Positions 1 through 7,563 of a stretch of 25,654 nucleotides of DNA are shown piece by piece. The DNA lies in the NCBI GenBank assembly GCA_035527455.1, contig DATLAN010000161.1, forward strand, positions 1 through 25,654, given 5' to 3'. Under the pieces are notes generated by a model. It ran no database searches, was not told the origin of the DNA, and worked only from the letters and a program-made list of their open reading frames with translations. A program made the position numbers and the translations under genes. Source of the DNA: DATLAN01 sp035527455 (GTDB lineage Bacteria; Planctomycetota; Planctomycetia; Pirellulales; Thermoguttaceae). Positions within the stretch are counted from its first letter, which is position 1, and each line of letters starts with the position of its first letter.

Positions 1-52
1 TTCTAGAGACCGTCTGACGGGGTTCAAGCTCCGCGAGAGGGGAGGCCAAGCA

Positions 53-90
53 TCGGAGCGTCGGAGCGTCGGAGTATCGGAGCGTCGGAA
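53..90. repeat. 8-bp tandem repeat, about five units
   Basis: Four units of TCGGAGCG (the third reads TCGGAGTA) and a partial fifth follow each other without spacing just upstream of the transposase element. No gene reads convincingly through it. It is a small simple-sequence array whose copy number could vary between strains. Confidence 0.8.
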
Positions 91-144
91 GAACGTGGCA
101 CGTGGGAATCGAGATCGTTCCGTGAACGCCCGCCGACTGCGCGA

Positions 145-166
145 AAATGGGGACAGTCACCTATTT
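145..166 (+). repeat. Left 22-bp inverted repeat of the RAYT element
   Basis: The 22-bp sequence from AAATGGGGACAG to CCTATTT recurs exactly as its reverse complement at 874-895, on the other side of the transposase gene. The core GGGGACAG also appears near the ends of the degenerate repeats around 14.4 kb and 18.7 kb, so the element and those repeats may be related. Confidence 0.9.
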
Positions 167-205
167 CATCTTGACAAGGCAAGGCGAAAAGCCGAAAATC
201 GCGAC

Positions 206-883
206 ATGCCAAGAGTCGCTCGAATCGTGATCCCCGACTGCCCGCACCACGTGACCCAGCGCGGCAACAACCGTCAGGACGTGTTCTTCGTCGACGACGA
301 CCGGCAAACCTACCTCGGGCTGTTGAAGGAAGAGGCACAGAGGTACCGCCTGGCCGTCGAGGCCTATTGCCTGATGACCAACCACGTCCACCTGATCGTC
401 ACGCCGAAGTCCGAGCCGTCGCTGGCCAAGGCGTTGGGGCGCGCCCACTTCCGCTACTCGCAGTACGTCAATCGCCTGCACGGCCGCAGCGGGCACCTCT
501 GGCAGAATCGCTTCTACTCGTGTGCCTTGGACGAGGAGCACTACTGGGCGGCCGCCGCGTACATCGAGCAGAACCCGGTCCGGGCGCGGATCGTGCGCTG
601 CCCGTGGCGATACCCTTGGTCGAGTGCGGCGGTCCACTGCCGCCTGGCCGAGGATTCGATGGAGCTGCTGGATTCTCGCCGCTGGGCCACCTCGGGCAAC
701 GACTGGAAATCGACGCTCGCCGAGCGGCTGGGCGAAGCGGCGCTCTCGACCCTTCGCCTGAACACCCATCGCGGCCGTCCGTTGGGCAGCGACCGTTTTC
801 TCAGCAAGCTCGAAGCCCTCCTCGGCCGCCGCCTCCGCCCCTTGCCCGTCGGCCGGCCAAGGAAGAAGCAGAAAAATAGGTGA
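206..883 (+). CDS. REP-associated tyrosine transposase (RAYT, Y1_Tnp superfamily)
   Basis: A 225-aa HUH single-strand transposase of the IS200/IS605-like Y1 superfamily, TnpA_REP branch, expected to nick and move hairpin DNA through a tyrosine-DNA link. Visible motifs are the N-terminal PRVARIVIPDCPHHVTQRGN, typical of the branch, the metal-binding HVH in MTNHVHLIV (residues 60-62), candidate catalytic tyrosines in RYSQYVNR (84, 87), then SGHLWQNRFYS and the branch-typical YIEQNPVRARIV and YPWSSA. I chose the ATG at 206 because family similarity begins exactly there; the frame is open further upstream, to about 95. The gene is bracketed by a perfect 22-bp inverted repeat, and its TGA lies inside the right arm. 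It looks intact. It converges on lgt. Unlike IS elements, RAYTs are usually single-copy domesticated genes. Confidence 0.93.
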   Translation: MPRVARIVIPDCPHHVTQRGNNRQDVFFVDDDRQTYLGLLKEEAQRYRLAVEAYCLMTNHVHLIVTPKSEPSLAKALGRAHFRYSQYVNRLHGRSGHLWQNRFYSCALDEEHYWAAAAYIEQNPVRARIVRCPWRYPWSSAAVHCRLAEDSMELLDSRRWATSGNDWKSTLAERLGEAALSTLRLNTHRGRPLGSDRFLSKLEALLGRRLRPLPVGRPRKKQKNR

Positions 884-895
884 CTGTCCCCATTT
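874..895 (-). repeat. Right 22-bp inverted repeat of the RAYT element
   Basis: Exact reverse complement of 145-166. It contains the TGA of the transposase gene (881-883), and its outer two bases overlap the TAA of lgt on the other strand (894-896). Lying between two convergent genes, it might also act as a transcript-ending hairpin with its partner, although there is no U-tract. Confidence 0.9.
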
Positions 896-2471
896 AATAT
901 GGGTTCCCGCGCGGCTGCCTGGGTTGCCTGAGAATGTAGAACCAAAGCCCGACCGCACAGACCAGCAGTCCCAGGCTGACGTTCTGCGAGATGCTCAAGT
1001 TGGTGCCGAACACGCCGCTCTCGTCGGTGCGGATCATCTCCAGGAGGAATCGGGCGATCGGATAGACCGTGAGCATGATCGCGAACACCTCGCCGTCGCG
1101 GCGGCGGAACGGGTCGTAGGCCAAAAGCAGAAGACACAACAGCAGGGCGTTGATCGCGCTGTAAATCTGCGTGGGATGCACCGGCCGGCTGCGGGGAAGC
1201 GGGTCCGCCACCGTCCACAAGACGGCCGAATCGCCGCCGGCTCGACGGATCAGGACCCATGGATGGGCGTGGTGGGCGTCCAGAAGCGCCCGAACCTCTT
1301 CCGTCGTATGGACCGTGCGACCGTTGATCGTGACGAGCCGATCGCCTCGCTGGAGTCCTTCCCGGGCGGCCGGCGAGCCGGGATTCACTTCCGCGATCAT
1401 CGGCGGGTCTTCCGCACGGCCGCCGATCTTCAGTCCCCGCAACGTCAACTGCCCGTCGAGAACCTCGTAAACCGGTTTGCTCGGGGGTTGCGGCAGCTCG
1501 ATCTTCCAGCGGGAGAGTCGGCCGTCGGCTCGCTTGACGCCGATGTGAAGCTGATGCGCGTTGAGGAGGGTTTGCTCGGCGCGTTGGACCGTATCGGTCA
1601 GCACGCCGTTGATCTCGACGATCCGTTGCCCGGCGACGAGCCCGACTTCTTCGGCCGGCGAGCCGGCTTCCACCGCCGCGATCACCGGGCCTCCGGCGGC
1701 GTCTTGCGAAAGCTGCACGCCGTGAACGAACGTCTCGCCGTATTGGACCTGGTGGACGTGCGGCGGGCTGTTGAAGGGGAAGGTGACTTTCCAGGGCAAT
1801 TCGCACGGCCCTCCGAAACAACAGCCGTTCATCAGGCAGCCGATCCGGCCGAAGGCCAGCCCGAGCATGAAGCTCGGGGCGCACAGGTCGAACGTGGCCA
1901 GCAGGGGGAGGCGATGTTTCCAGACGAATCCCACCAGTCCGAGCGTGGCACCGACCAGCCCGCCGTAGGCAACCAGCCCTCCCTTGGAGATGTTCAGCAC
2001 GTCGCCGACCATGGCCCCGAAATCCTGCTGCCGGTATTCGGCCCAGTATTCGATCACGTAGAACATTCTGGCGCCGATGATTCCGGGCACGAAGAGCCAG
2101 AAGGCCAGCGAGAAGATCAGATCGGGATCGAGGCCCCGCTGCCACGCCCGCCACGCGGCCAGGATCGTGCCGGCGACCACTCCCAGCAGGAACATCACGC
2201 CGTAGCCGCGGATGGGCAGCCCCTCGGAATCGCAGAGCACCGGCAGCAGCCCGTAGATCACCAGCGCCACCGGCACCAGCAACAGCAGATAGCCCCAGGT
2301 GTCGGCGTTGAGCCCCTGCCGGCGGATCAGCCAGGCCATCAGGCCGATGCTCAAGAGGATCCAAAGGGCCAAGAGCAAGCCCGGCCCGCGCGTGATCGTT
2401 CCGTCGACCACCGGACCGAAGACCGGGATGCCGAAGATTTCCGCCGGGATGTGAAAGAGTGTTTGTCGCAC
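894..2471 (-). CDS. lgt: Prolipoprotein diacylglyceryl transferase with two inserted PDZ domains
   Basis: Lgt moves diacylglycerol from phosphatidylglycerol to the lipobox cysteine of prelipoproteins in the inner membrane. The protein is 525 aa against a usual 260-300. The N-terminus (LFHIPAEIFGIPVFG) and several hydrophobic helices fit the family. The signature GRIGCLMNGCCFG is at 208-220 (Asn215) and the C-terminal HPTQIY at 432-437, followed by more helices. GGLVAYGG (164-171) matches the loop holding His103 in E. coli, with Tyr in that place. The extra length lies between signature and HPTQIY: two PDZ-like repeats, about 259-325 (GGPVIAAVEAGSPAEEVGLVAGQRI) trimmed here to its GSPAEEVGL core, and 345-425 (core GSPAAREGLQRGD). 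The start is GTG without a clear ribosome site. It lies about 100 bp after panC, probably in one operon. Confidence 0.93.
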   Translation of the reverse strand: MRQTLFHIPAEIFGIPVFGPVVDGTITRGPGLLLALWILLSIGLMAWLIRRQGLNADTWGYLLLLVPVALVIYGLLPVLCDSEGLPIRGYGVMFLLGVVAGTILAAWRAWQRGLDPDLIFSLAFWLFVPGIIGARMFYVIEYWAEYRQQDFGAMVGDVLNISKGGLVAYGGLVGATLGLVGFVWKHRLPLLATFDLCAPSFMLGLAFGRIGCLMNGCCFGGPCELPWKVTFPFNSPPHVHQVQYGETFVHGVQLSQDAAGGPVIAAVEAGSPAEEVGLVAGQRIVEINGVLTDTVQRAEQTLLNAHQLHIGVKRADGRLSRWKIELPQPPSKPVYEVLDGQLTLRGLKIGGRAEDPPMIAEVNPGSPAAREGLQRGDRLVTINGRTVHTTEEVRALLDAHHAHPWVLIRRAGGDSAVLWTVADPLPRSRPVHPTQIYSAINALLLCLLLLAYDPFRRRDGEVFAIMLTVYPIARFLLEMIRTDESGVFGTNLSISQNVSLGLLVCAVGLWFYILRQPRQPRGNPY

Positions 2472-2483
2472 GGAGAAGCCAAG

Positions 2484-2584
2484 GATGAATGATGAATTAG
2501 GAATGATGAATTAGGAATGATGAACGGAGTACGACGGATGATGAGTGAGACGGCTCATTCATCATTCCAAATTCATCATTCATC
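2484..2584. repeat. 27-bp AT-rich inverted repeat with 14-bp tandem units
   Basis: The left arm (2484-2510) and right arm (2558-2584) are reverse complements with one mismatch. On the left, the 14-bp unit GAATGATGAATTAG occurs twice, then a partial third. The right arm contains the TGA stop of panC (2578-2576), and the left arm begins 12 bp upstream of the lgt GTG, where a ribosome site would be expected. The low GC stands out from the flanking genes and suggests an inserted element. Confidence 0.88.
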
Positions 2585-3448
2585 GTTGATTTCCAGCAGG
2601 TGGTTGTCAATGAGTCGGGTTCCTTCGATTCTTACGGCCAGGGCGGCGAGAGTGGGGCCGCGGATGGTTTCGACCGGCTCGAGGGTTTCGGGATCGACCA
2701 GGGCGACGTAGTCGATGCGTGCATCCTCGGCTTCTACGATGATTTCGCGCATCTGCGTGGTGATCTTGGCCGCGTCACGCTCGCCTTGCCCGACCCATTG
2801 CTCGGCCCGTTGAAGACTCCTGTAAAGCACCGGCGCACGCCGCCGCGCATCGGGACTGAGATAGGCGTTGCGCGAACTCATCGCCAACCCGTCCGGCTCG
2901 CGAACGGTTGGACAGACGCGGATTTCCGTCGGCACGTCCAAGTCGGCCGCCATTCGGCGGATGACCAGCGCCTGTTGGTAGTCCTTTTGCCCGAAATAGG
3001 CCGTCTCCGGCTGGACCATGTTCAGCAGCTTCAGCACGACGGTCGCCACGCCGCGGAAATGCCCGGGGCGGCAGCGACCTTCGAGCGGTTCGGCCACGGA
3101 GCCCACCTCGACCCAGGTGGCGTGCCCTGCGCGATAGACCTCTTCGTTGGTCGGTACAAAGGCCAGGTCCGCTGCGCAGCCGGCCAGCGCGTCGAGATCG
3201 GCCCGGAGCGTGCGGGGGTATTCATCGAGATCTTCGTGCGGGCCGAACTGGCTTGGATTGACGTAGATCGACACGACCGTGTAGTCGCACTCCGCCGTCG
3301 AAGCACGCACCAGGCTCAGATGTCCCTCGTGCAGCGCGCCCATGGTGGGGACCAGTCCGATACGCTTCCCCCGGCGGCGGACGGCGCCGAGAGTCTCGCG
3401 AAGTTCCGCGACGGTCGTGACGAGTTGGGGACGCGTGGTTGTGGGCAT
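2576..3448 (-). CDS. panC: Pantothenate synthetase
   Basis: Joins pantoate and beta-alanine using ATP, through a pantoyl-adenylate, in the last step of pantothenate (coenzyme A precursor) synthesis in the cytosol. The 290 aa match the family length. Visible motifs are PTMGALHEGHLSLVR (residues 34-48, with the HIGH-like nucleotide site HEGH), IYVNPSQFGP (61-70), EGRCRPGHFRGV (123-134), YFGQKDYQQ (151-159) and REPDGLAMSSRN (183-194), all well conserved, so it should be active. The ATG at 3448 is where the family begins. There is no clear ribosome site: a heptad repeat starts only 8 bp upstream. The gene lies between folK-dNK and lgt; folK and panC are often neighbours, as both belong to vitamin synthesis. 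Confidence 0.97.
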   Translation of the reverse strand: MPTTTRPQLVTTVAELRETLGAVRRRGKRIGLVPTMGALHEGHLSLVRASTAECDYTVVSIYVNPSQFGPHEDLDEYPRTLRADLDALAGCAADLAFVPTNEEVYRAGHATWVEVGSVAEPLEGRCRPGHFRGVATVVLKLLNMVQPETAYFGQKDYQQALVIRRMAADLDVPTEIRVCPTVREPDGLAMSSRNAYLSPDARRRAPVLYRSLQRAEQWVGQGERDAAKITTQMREIIVEAEDARIDYVALVDPETLEPVETIRGPTLAALAVRIEGTRLIDNHLLEINDE

Positions 3449-3455
3449 GGTGGAA

Positions 3456-3675
3456 GTTTTCAGTTGTCAGTTGTCAGTTTTCAGTTGTCAGTTGTCAGTT
3501 GTCAGTGATCGGCGTTCGGTTCTCAATCAGGTCTATCAGGGCGGCTCATGCCGAGCATGTCAGAGGACGACATGGGGAAGGCAAACCAGCGTCGTCTGTT
3601 GTGGTGGAACCTCCACCAACGATAACTGACAACTGAAAACTGAAAACTGACAACTGACAACTGAAAACTGAAAAC
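3456..3675. repeat. Heptad repeat palindrome (CAGTTGT/CAGTTTT units)
   Basis: The left arm, 3456-3506, consists of seven-base units CAGTTGT or CAGTTTT. The right arm, 3624-3675, has the same units on the opposite strand, so a stem of about 50 bp with a loop of about 117 bp could form. It fills most of the spacer between folK-dNK and panC, stops 3 bp short of the folK-dNK TGA, and begins 8 bp before the panC ATG. The loop holds no gene I can support. Confidence 0.9.
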
Positions 3676-3678
3676 ATC

Positions 3679-4725
3679 TCACTCCATCGCGGCCACCGCC
3701 GCGGCTGTCTCCTGGAGGACACGATCCGCGTCGTCGGCCATGATTTTCAGGACGGGCCCTTGGTCGGGGGAGGCCGCTTCGCCGGCGATCGCCCGGCCGA
3801 TCCGTTCAAGCTGCTGTTCGGTGAGGTCCCGTTCATAAGGCCGCCCGCGACGGATGACCCGCTTAAGCAGCCGCTCGCCCGGGGCCTCCAGCAAGACGAT
3901 CAGCTTCGGACGAATCACGCCAAGCTGCGATCTCTCCCAGTGGCGACGGTAGGCCTCCCGGCGCTGCGGCGGCAGCCACACCCGGGCAAAGGCCAACGAC
4001 TGGCCCAACCAGAAATCGCTGACCGTCAGCCGCGTGCGATCGGACCACTGGGGCGAATCGGCCGCCAGCAGTCGGGTCCTCTGTTGAAGGAATTCTAACT
4101 CGGTTTCCCACGCGCGAGAAGGCGGATCGCCGTAAAAGGCCTCCAACAGTCCCACGTCCATCGGTTCGCGAATCAGTCGCGCGGAGGTCCGCTCGGCGAG
4201 TTGCTCGGCCAATTGCGTCTTTCCGGCCCCGATCGACCCGGTGATCGCCACGTAGGAAGCGGCCGTGTCGAGATGTTCCAAGAGCCGCCCGACGGTCCAG
4301 CCGGTCGGGGGATGGATCATCTCAGCCGCCACCTCGGCCGCCGGGCCCAGCACGAACCGTCGCCACGCCATCTGCGGGTGAGGCAATACCAGAAATGGCG
4401 TGGTCAGCACCAGATCGCCGTAGAGCAGCAGGTCGAGATCGATGCTGCGGGGGCCCCATCGTTCGGTCCGCCGGCGGCCCAAGTCCGTTTCGATCTGTTG
4501 CAGCACCTGGAGCAGATCGGTCGGTGACAGCGCCGTTTCGACGACCGCGGCCCCATTGAGAAACGGCCTCTGGCCCGGCGGACCTCCTATCGGCGGGGTC
4601 TCGTGCCAGCAGCTTGTCGCCTTCAGACGGATCGCCGGGTGATTGGCGAGGCACTGCACGGCGAGGTCGAGAGTGGCTCGGCGATTTTCCAGGTTCGAGC
4701 CCAGACCGATCAGACAGGGAGACAT
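3679..4725 (-). CDS. folK: FolK (HPPK) fused to a deoxynucleoside kinase domain
   Basis: A 348-aa two-enzyme fusion. Residues 1-150 are 6-hydroxymethyl-7,8-dihydropterin pyrophosphokinase of folate synthesis: CLIGLGSNLENRRATL (4-19), RWGPRSIDLDLLLYGD (89-104) with the metal-binding DLD, and LPHPQMAWRRFVLGP (114-128). From about residue 158 there is a P-loop kinase of the deoxynucleoside kinase type: VAITGSIGAGKTQLAEQL with GSIGAGK at 163-169, REPMDV, the SDFWLGQSLAFA region, and a LID-like arginine stretch RVIRRGRPYERD. Such kinases phosphorylate deoxynucleosides for dNTP salvage; the substrate cannot be read here. I chose the ATG at 4725 because HPPK proteins start just before IGLGSN; the frame is open to 4881. 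FolK-dNK fusions are known in Bacteroidetes. It is first in the folK-panC-lgt direction. Confidence 0.9.
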   Translation of the reverse strand: MSPCLIGLGSNLENRRATLDLAVQCLANHPAIRLKATSCWHETPPIGGPPGQRPFLNGAAVVETALSPTDLLQVLQQIETDLGRRRTERWGPRSIDLDLLLYGDLVLTTPFLVLPHPQMAWRRFVLGPAAEVAAEMIHPPTGWTVGRLLEHLDTAASYVAITGSIGAGKTQLAEQLAERTSARLIREPMDVGLLEAFYGDPPSRAWETELEFLQQRTRLLAADSPQWSDRTRLTVSDFWLGQSLAFARVWLPPQRREAYRRHWERSQLGVIRPKLIVLLEAPGERLLKRVIRRGRPYERDLTEQQLERIGRAIAGEAASPDQGPVLKIMADDADRVLQETAAAVAAME

Positions 4726-4894
4726 CGCCCAAATGAGTCTACACGACGAAAGCACGGGGGAGGCCCTCCAGGCCGCGATCATCCGCCGCCGACAGTCGTT
4801 CCCTGCGGTCGCCGTCCCCCAAGCCTTCGTCCTAATCGCATACTGCCAATCACCAGTGGTGCTGCGTGACGGGCAGTCCAATTGACGTTGGTCA

Positions 4895-5257
4895 CTATTC
4901 TCCGGATCCGAAAGGTTTTGTCAATAAGAATTCCGGGTTTGGCCGGATGATCGGGGCACATCCGCAGCCTGTCGGTCCGAAAGGGGACTGATGCCATGGA
5001 TAATCGTGGACCAGCCGGTAGTTGTACGATCGGTAGTAGTGGGAAGGCCGGTAGGTCCCGTAACAACAAGCCTGCCGCGAGTCCGTGCGGTAGCGACTTT
5101 GCTCGCCGCACTGGAATCGGGACCCGGCGGGCGCGGTGCTAGTAGTGTAATTACACCACCCCTCAACGTCTTCGGCGGTTTGCCCGGCCGGGTGGGAGGT
5201 CGCTTCCGGAACGCCGGCCGTCAGCAAGAGAGTCAAGAGAGCTGCGTGCATTGGCAT
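4895..5257 (-). CDS. Small secreted Tyr- and Cys-containing protein, unknown function
   Basis: A 120-aa protein with a likely signal peptide (MPMHAALLTLLLTAGVPEA, then a cut near ATS-HP). The mature part has six cysteines (36, 50, 64, 65, 98, 100) and a tyrosine-rich stretch, HYYRSYNYRLVHDYPWH, followed by GCGCAPIIRPNP. I do not recognise a family; small secreted Tyr-rich proteins are common in planctomycetes. Paired cysteines suggest disulfides or metal binding outside the cytoplasm. The start could also be the third-codon ATG at 5251, and the ribosome site is weak. It lies upstream of folK-dNK on the same strand, separated by 169 bp, and diverges from the lipoprotein gene. Reality as a gene is likely but not certain. 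Confidence 0.6.
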   Translation of the reverse strand: MPMHAALLTLLLTAGVPEATSHPAGQTAEDVEGWCNYTTSTAPAGSRFQCGEQSRYRTDSRQACCYGTYRPSHYYRSYNYRLVHDYPWHQSPFGPTGCGCAPIIRPNPEFLLTKPFGSGE

Positions 5258-5606
5258 GAGGATCCGTCCGTGGTTTCGATGCGCCGTGGGGCCCGGTAGT
5301 CCGGGACTCGACCCGAGAGCCGATTCTCATCATCCCCCGTCATGGTGGATCGGCTTGAAACGGCCCGAGAAACGAATCCAATCCTCAGGATAAATAAATC
5401 CGGCGTAAAGCCCCCATTTTCCTTAAACGGCCGAGGACCGGGGGCGAACGAGGTCGGTCAATCCATGGTCATGTCGAAGCCAGAGGATTTCCCTTGAATT
5501 GCCTGGAGGACTGGTTAAGATAGGTAATTTAAGTCATCTAATGAGCACCGTTGTCGGCAACGCCTGGAATTCTCAAGAACCGTGGAAACCTCGGGGAGGA
5601 ACATCG
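5258..5606. other. Divergent intergenic region
   Basis: 349 bp between the start codons of the secreted protein (minus) and the lipoprotein (plus). It should hold promoters for both. A candidate for the plus side is given separately. An AT-rich patch around 5388-5400 (GGATAAATAAATCC, itself nearly palindromic) may belong to the minus-side promoter, but no paired boxes are clear. No coding region is convincing. Confidence 0.5.
5494..5521 (+). promoter_or_regulatory. Possible sigma-70 promoter for the lipoprotein gene
   Basis: TTGAAT (5494-5499), a 16-bp spacer and TAAGAT (5516-5521) match the -35 and -10 consensus at four of six positions each. It would give a leader of about 80 bases before the ATG at 5607. 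This is a by-eye match only. Confidence 0.3.
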
Positions 5607-5903
5607 ATGAGGCAAATCGGCGCTGGTTTGGTGGCTGTGGGGGTCGTGGTGATGGTGTTTTGCCTGCTGACGGCTTGCGTGGTCAGCCACGATTGCGGTG
5701 CCCTCCCGGCGCATCCTCCCGGTGATCAGTCTCCTGTGGTTCCGGTCAACGTCGAGACGGAAAACGCGTGCGTTGGCGTTCCGACGCTGGCCCCGCCACG
5801 AGACGAGTTGGCCGTCAGTTCCAATCTCCGGGTCGCCAAGCACCCCCTCGGGCAGGTGGTGTTTATCCAGGTAGAGGTCGACGCGGCCGGCGATTCCCCT
5901 TAG
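5607..5903 (+). CDS. Small lipoprotein, unknown function
   Basis: A 98-aa predicted lipoprotein. The signal is MRQIGAGLVAVGVVVMVFCL, followed by the lipobox LTAC with Cys24 as the lipidated residue, so it would be processed by Lgt and LspA. The mature part begins VVSHDCGALPAHPPG and has no family signature; two further cysteines are present. The ATG at 5607 is supported by a strong ribosome site (GGGGAGGA, about 7 bases before it); the frame runs open upstream to 5499 but without such a site. The TAG stop is followed within 10 bp by a 19-bp palindrome shared with the end of rpoD. No function can be inferred. Confidence 0.75.
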   Translation: MRQIGAGLVAVGVVVMVFCLLTACVVSHDCGALPAHPPGDQSPVVPVNVETENACVGVPTLAPPRDELAVSSNLRVAKHPLGQVVFIQVEVDAAGDSP

Positions 5904-5912
5904 CATTAAGTG

Positions 5913-5969
5913 AGCCGCTTGCGGCTTCGCACGCCTCGTGGGGAATTTCCTGCGAAGCCGCAAGCGGCT
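5913..5969. repeat. Perfect 19-bp palindrome between two convergent genes
   Basis: The arm at 5913-5931 (AGCCGCTTGCGGCTTCGCA) and its exact reverse complement at 5951-5969 flank a 19-base loop. The inner part (GCCGC..GCGGC) can also fold on itself. It lies 9 bp after the lipoprotein TAG and 7 bp after the rpoD TAG on the other strand. It could end transcription from both sides, but it lacks a U-tract, so a REP-like mobile repeat is at least as likely. Confidence 0.9.
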
Positions 5970-5976
5970 GCCATCG

Positions 5977-7563
5977 CTAATCGAGGAACCCGACGAGTTC
6001 CTGGCTGCGGGCGGGTTGCTGGAGCTTGCGGACCGCCTTGGCTTCGATCTGGCGGATCCGCTCCCGGGTCACTTTGAAGATGTGCCCCACCTCCTCCAAC
6101 GTATAGCTGTAGCCGTCGCCCAGGCCGTAGCGGAGCTTGATGATCTCCCGCTCGCGGTAGCTGAGCGTCTTGAGCACCTTGGCGATCCGGTGACGCAGCA
6201 TCCCGTGCGTGGCGCCGATCGAAGGGGGCCGGACACAGCCGTCGGGCAACAGGTCGCCGAAGTGACTGTCTTCACTGTTGCCCACCGGCCGATCCAGGCT
6301 GATCGGATAGCGGCTCATCGCCAGCACGCGGCGCGTCTCGTCGATACAGGTGTCGCTCGCCCGGGCCGTCTCTTCGATCGTCGGCTCGCGTCCCAGCTTC
6401 TGCAACAACTTCCGCGAGACGTTCCGCACGCGCGACATCGTCTCGACCATGTGGACCGGGATGCGGATGGTACGGCTCTGATCGGCGACGGCGCGGGTGA
6501 TGGCCTGGCGGATCCACCAGGTGGCGTAGGTGCAGAACTTGAAGCCTCGCCGATACTCGAACTTGTCGACCGCCCTCATCAATCCGGCGTTGCCTTCCTG
6601 GATCAGGTCCAGGAAGCTCAGTCCGCGATTGCGATACTTCTTGGCGATGGAGACGACCAGCCGCAAGTTCCCTTCGGAGAGTCCGCGCTTGGCTTCCTGG
6701 TATTCGGCGTAGATCGCCTCGAGGTAGCGGACCCGATTGCGGAGGCTGGCGGGAGTCTCTTGAGTGGCCCTGAGGATATTGCGGTATTCGGTCAGCCACG
6801 GTTCGCGGTGGCGGAGATGGCCGCGGGTTTTTCGATGTTCGTCGATGCGGGCTTTCAGTTCGTCGACCCGGCGGCTGAATTCCTGCAGGGTCTTGATCAT
6901 CGGCTCGATGCGCTGGGTGCGCAGGCCCAACTCTTCGATCAGCCGGACGACGCTTCGGCGTCGCCTTCCCAACCGCCGCCAGGCCGTCCGCCGCTGGGCC
7001 GCGGGGCGAGACTTGCTGGTGGCGATCTGATAATCGCGTTGGTTCCTCTTCAGCAGGGTCTCCAACGTGCACAAGTTGTGCGGCAGGCGGCCGAGAATCT
7101 GGTGCTTCTCGAGCTTGTCGGTTACGGAAACCTGCACCGTGCGATCGAACGGCAGGTCCCCCTCGTAGACCCGGCGGAGAACCTTCACGGCCGTCTGCGT
7201 CACGTAGTCGCATTCCAGGACTTTGCGGCGGAATCTCGCCCGGGTCTCCTCGATCCGCGTGGCCAGCGAGATCTCTTCCTGGCGGGTCAGCAGCGGGATT
7301 TCGCCCATTTGCGTCAGATACATGCGGACCGGATCGTCCGACCAGGAATCGTTCTCCCCGTCGATCAACGCCAGGCCGTCGGCAGCGAGATCGTCCTCGT
7401 CGGTCGGCGCATCGTCCAATTCCTCTTCCTCCTCGTCCGCGTCCGCGTCCGACAGATCGTCTTCCGCGTCGATCAGCACCGCCGATTTCTCGGCCAATTC
7501 AATCGATTCATTCGGGCTGGAAGAACCGGCGTCTTCCAGATCGTCCAACAGCGCATCGTACAA
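5977..7563 (-). CDS. rpoD: Primary RNA polymerase sigma factor (sigma-70, RpoD/SigA)
   Basis: Housekeeping sigma factor that directs RNA polymerase to -10/-35 promoters. With the start used here it has 528 aa: an acidic low-complexity stretch (about 35-70), region 1.2 (DPVRMYLTQMGEIPLLTRQEE core, about 77-97), a long Arg-rich non-conserved region, region 2 (about 299-369, GNLRLVVSIAKKYRNRG, FTYATWWIRQ-like FCTYATWWIRQA), region 3, and region 4.2 (about 486-511, YTLEEVGHIFKVTRERIRQI). I chose TTG at 7563 because AAGGAG lies 7 bases before it. The ATG at 7623 has no ribosome site and falls close to the expected start of transcription from the -10 box at 7630-7635. A full set of DNA-binding regions and a single RpoD-type C-terminus make this the primary factor rather than an ECF sigma. 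Confidence 0.95.
   Translation of the reverse strand: MYDALLDDLEDAGSSSPNESIELAEKSAVLIDAEDDLSDADADEEEEELDDAPTDEDDLAADGLALIDGENDSWSDDPVRMYLTQMGEIPLLTRQEEISLATRIEETRARFRRKVLECDYVTQTAVKVLRRVYEGDLPFDRTVQVSVTDKLEKHQILGRLPHNLCTLETLLKRNQRDYQIATSKSRPAAQRRTAWRRLGRRRRSVVRLIEELGLRTQRIEPMIKTLQEFSRRVDELKARIDEHRKTRGHLRHREPWLTEYRNILRATQETPASLRNRVRYLEAIYAEYQEAKRGLSEGNLRLVVSIAKKYRNRGLSFLDLIQEGNAGLMRAVDKFEYRRGFKFCTYATWWIRQAITRAVADQSRTIRIPVHMVETMSRVRNVSRKLLQKLGREPTIEETARASDTCIDETRRVLAMSRYPISLDRPVGNSEDSHFGDLLPDGCVRPPSIGATHGMLRHRIAKVLKTLSYREREIIKLRYGLGDGYSYTLEEVGHIFKVTRERIRQIEAKAVRKLQQPARSQELVGFLD

Noticed and set aside
924..2492. Long plus-strand open frame opposite lgt
   Set aside because: Shadow of a high-GC gene; its translation is rich in Arg, Asp, Gln and His with no motif, whereas the minus strand encodes clear Lgt.
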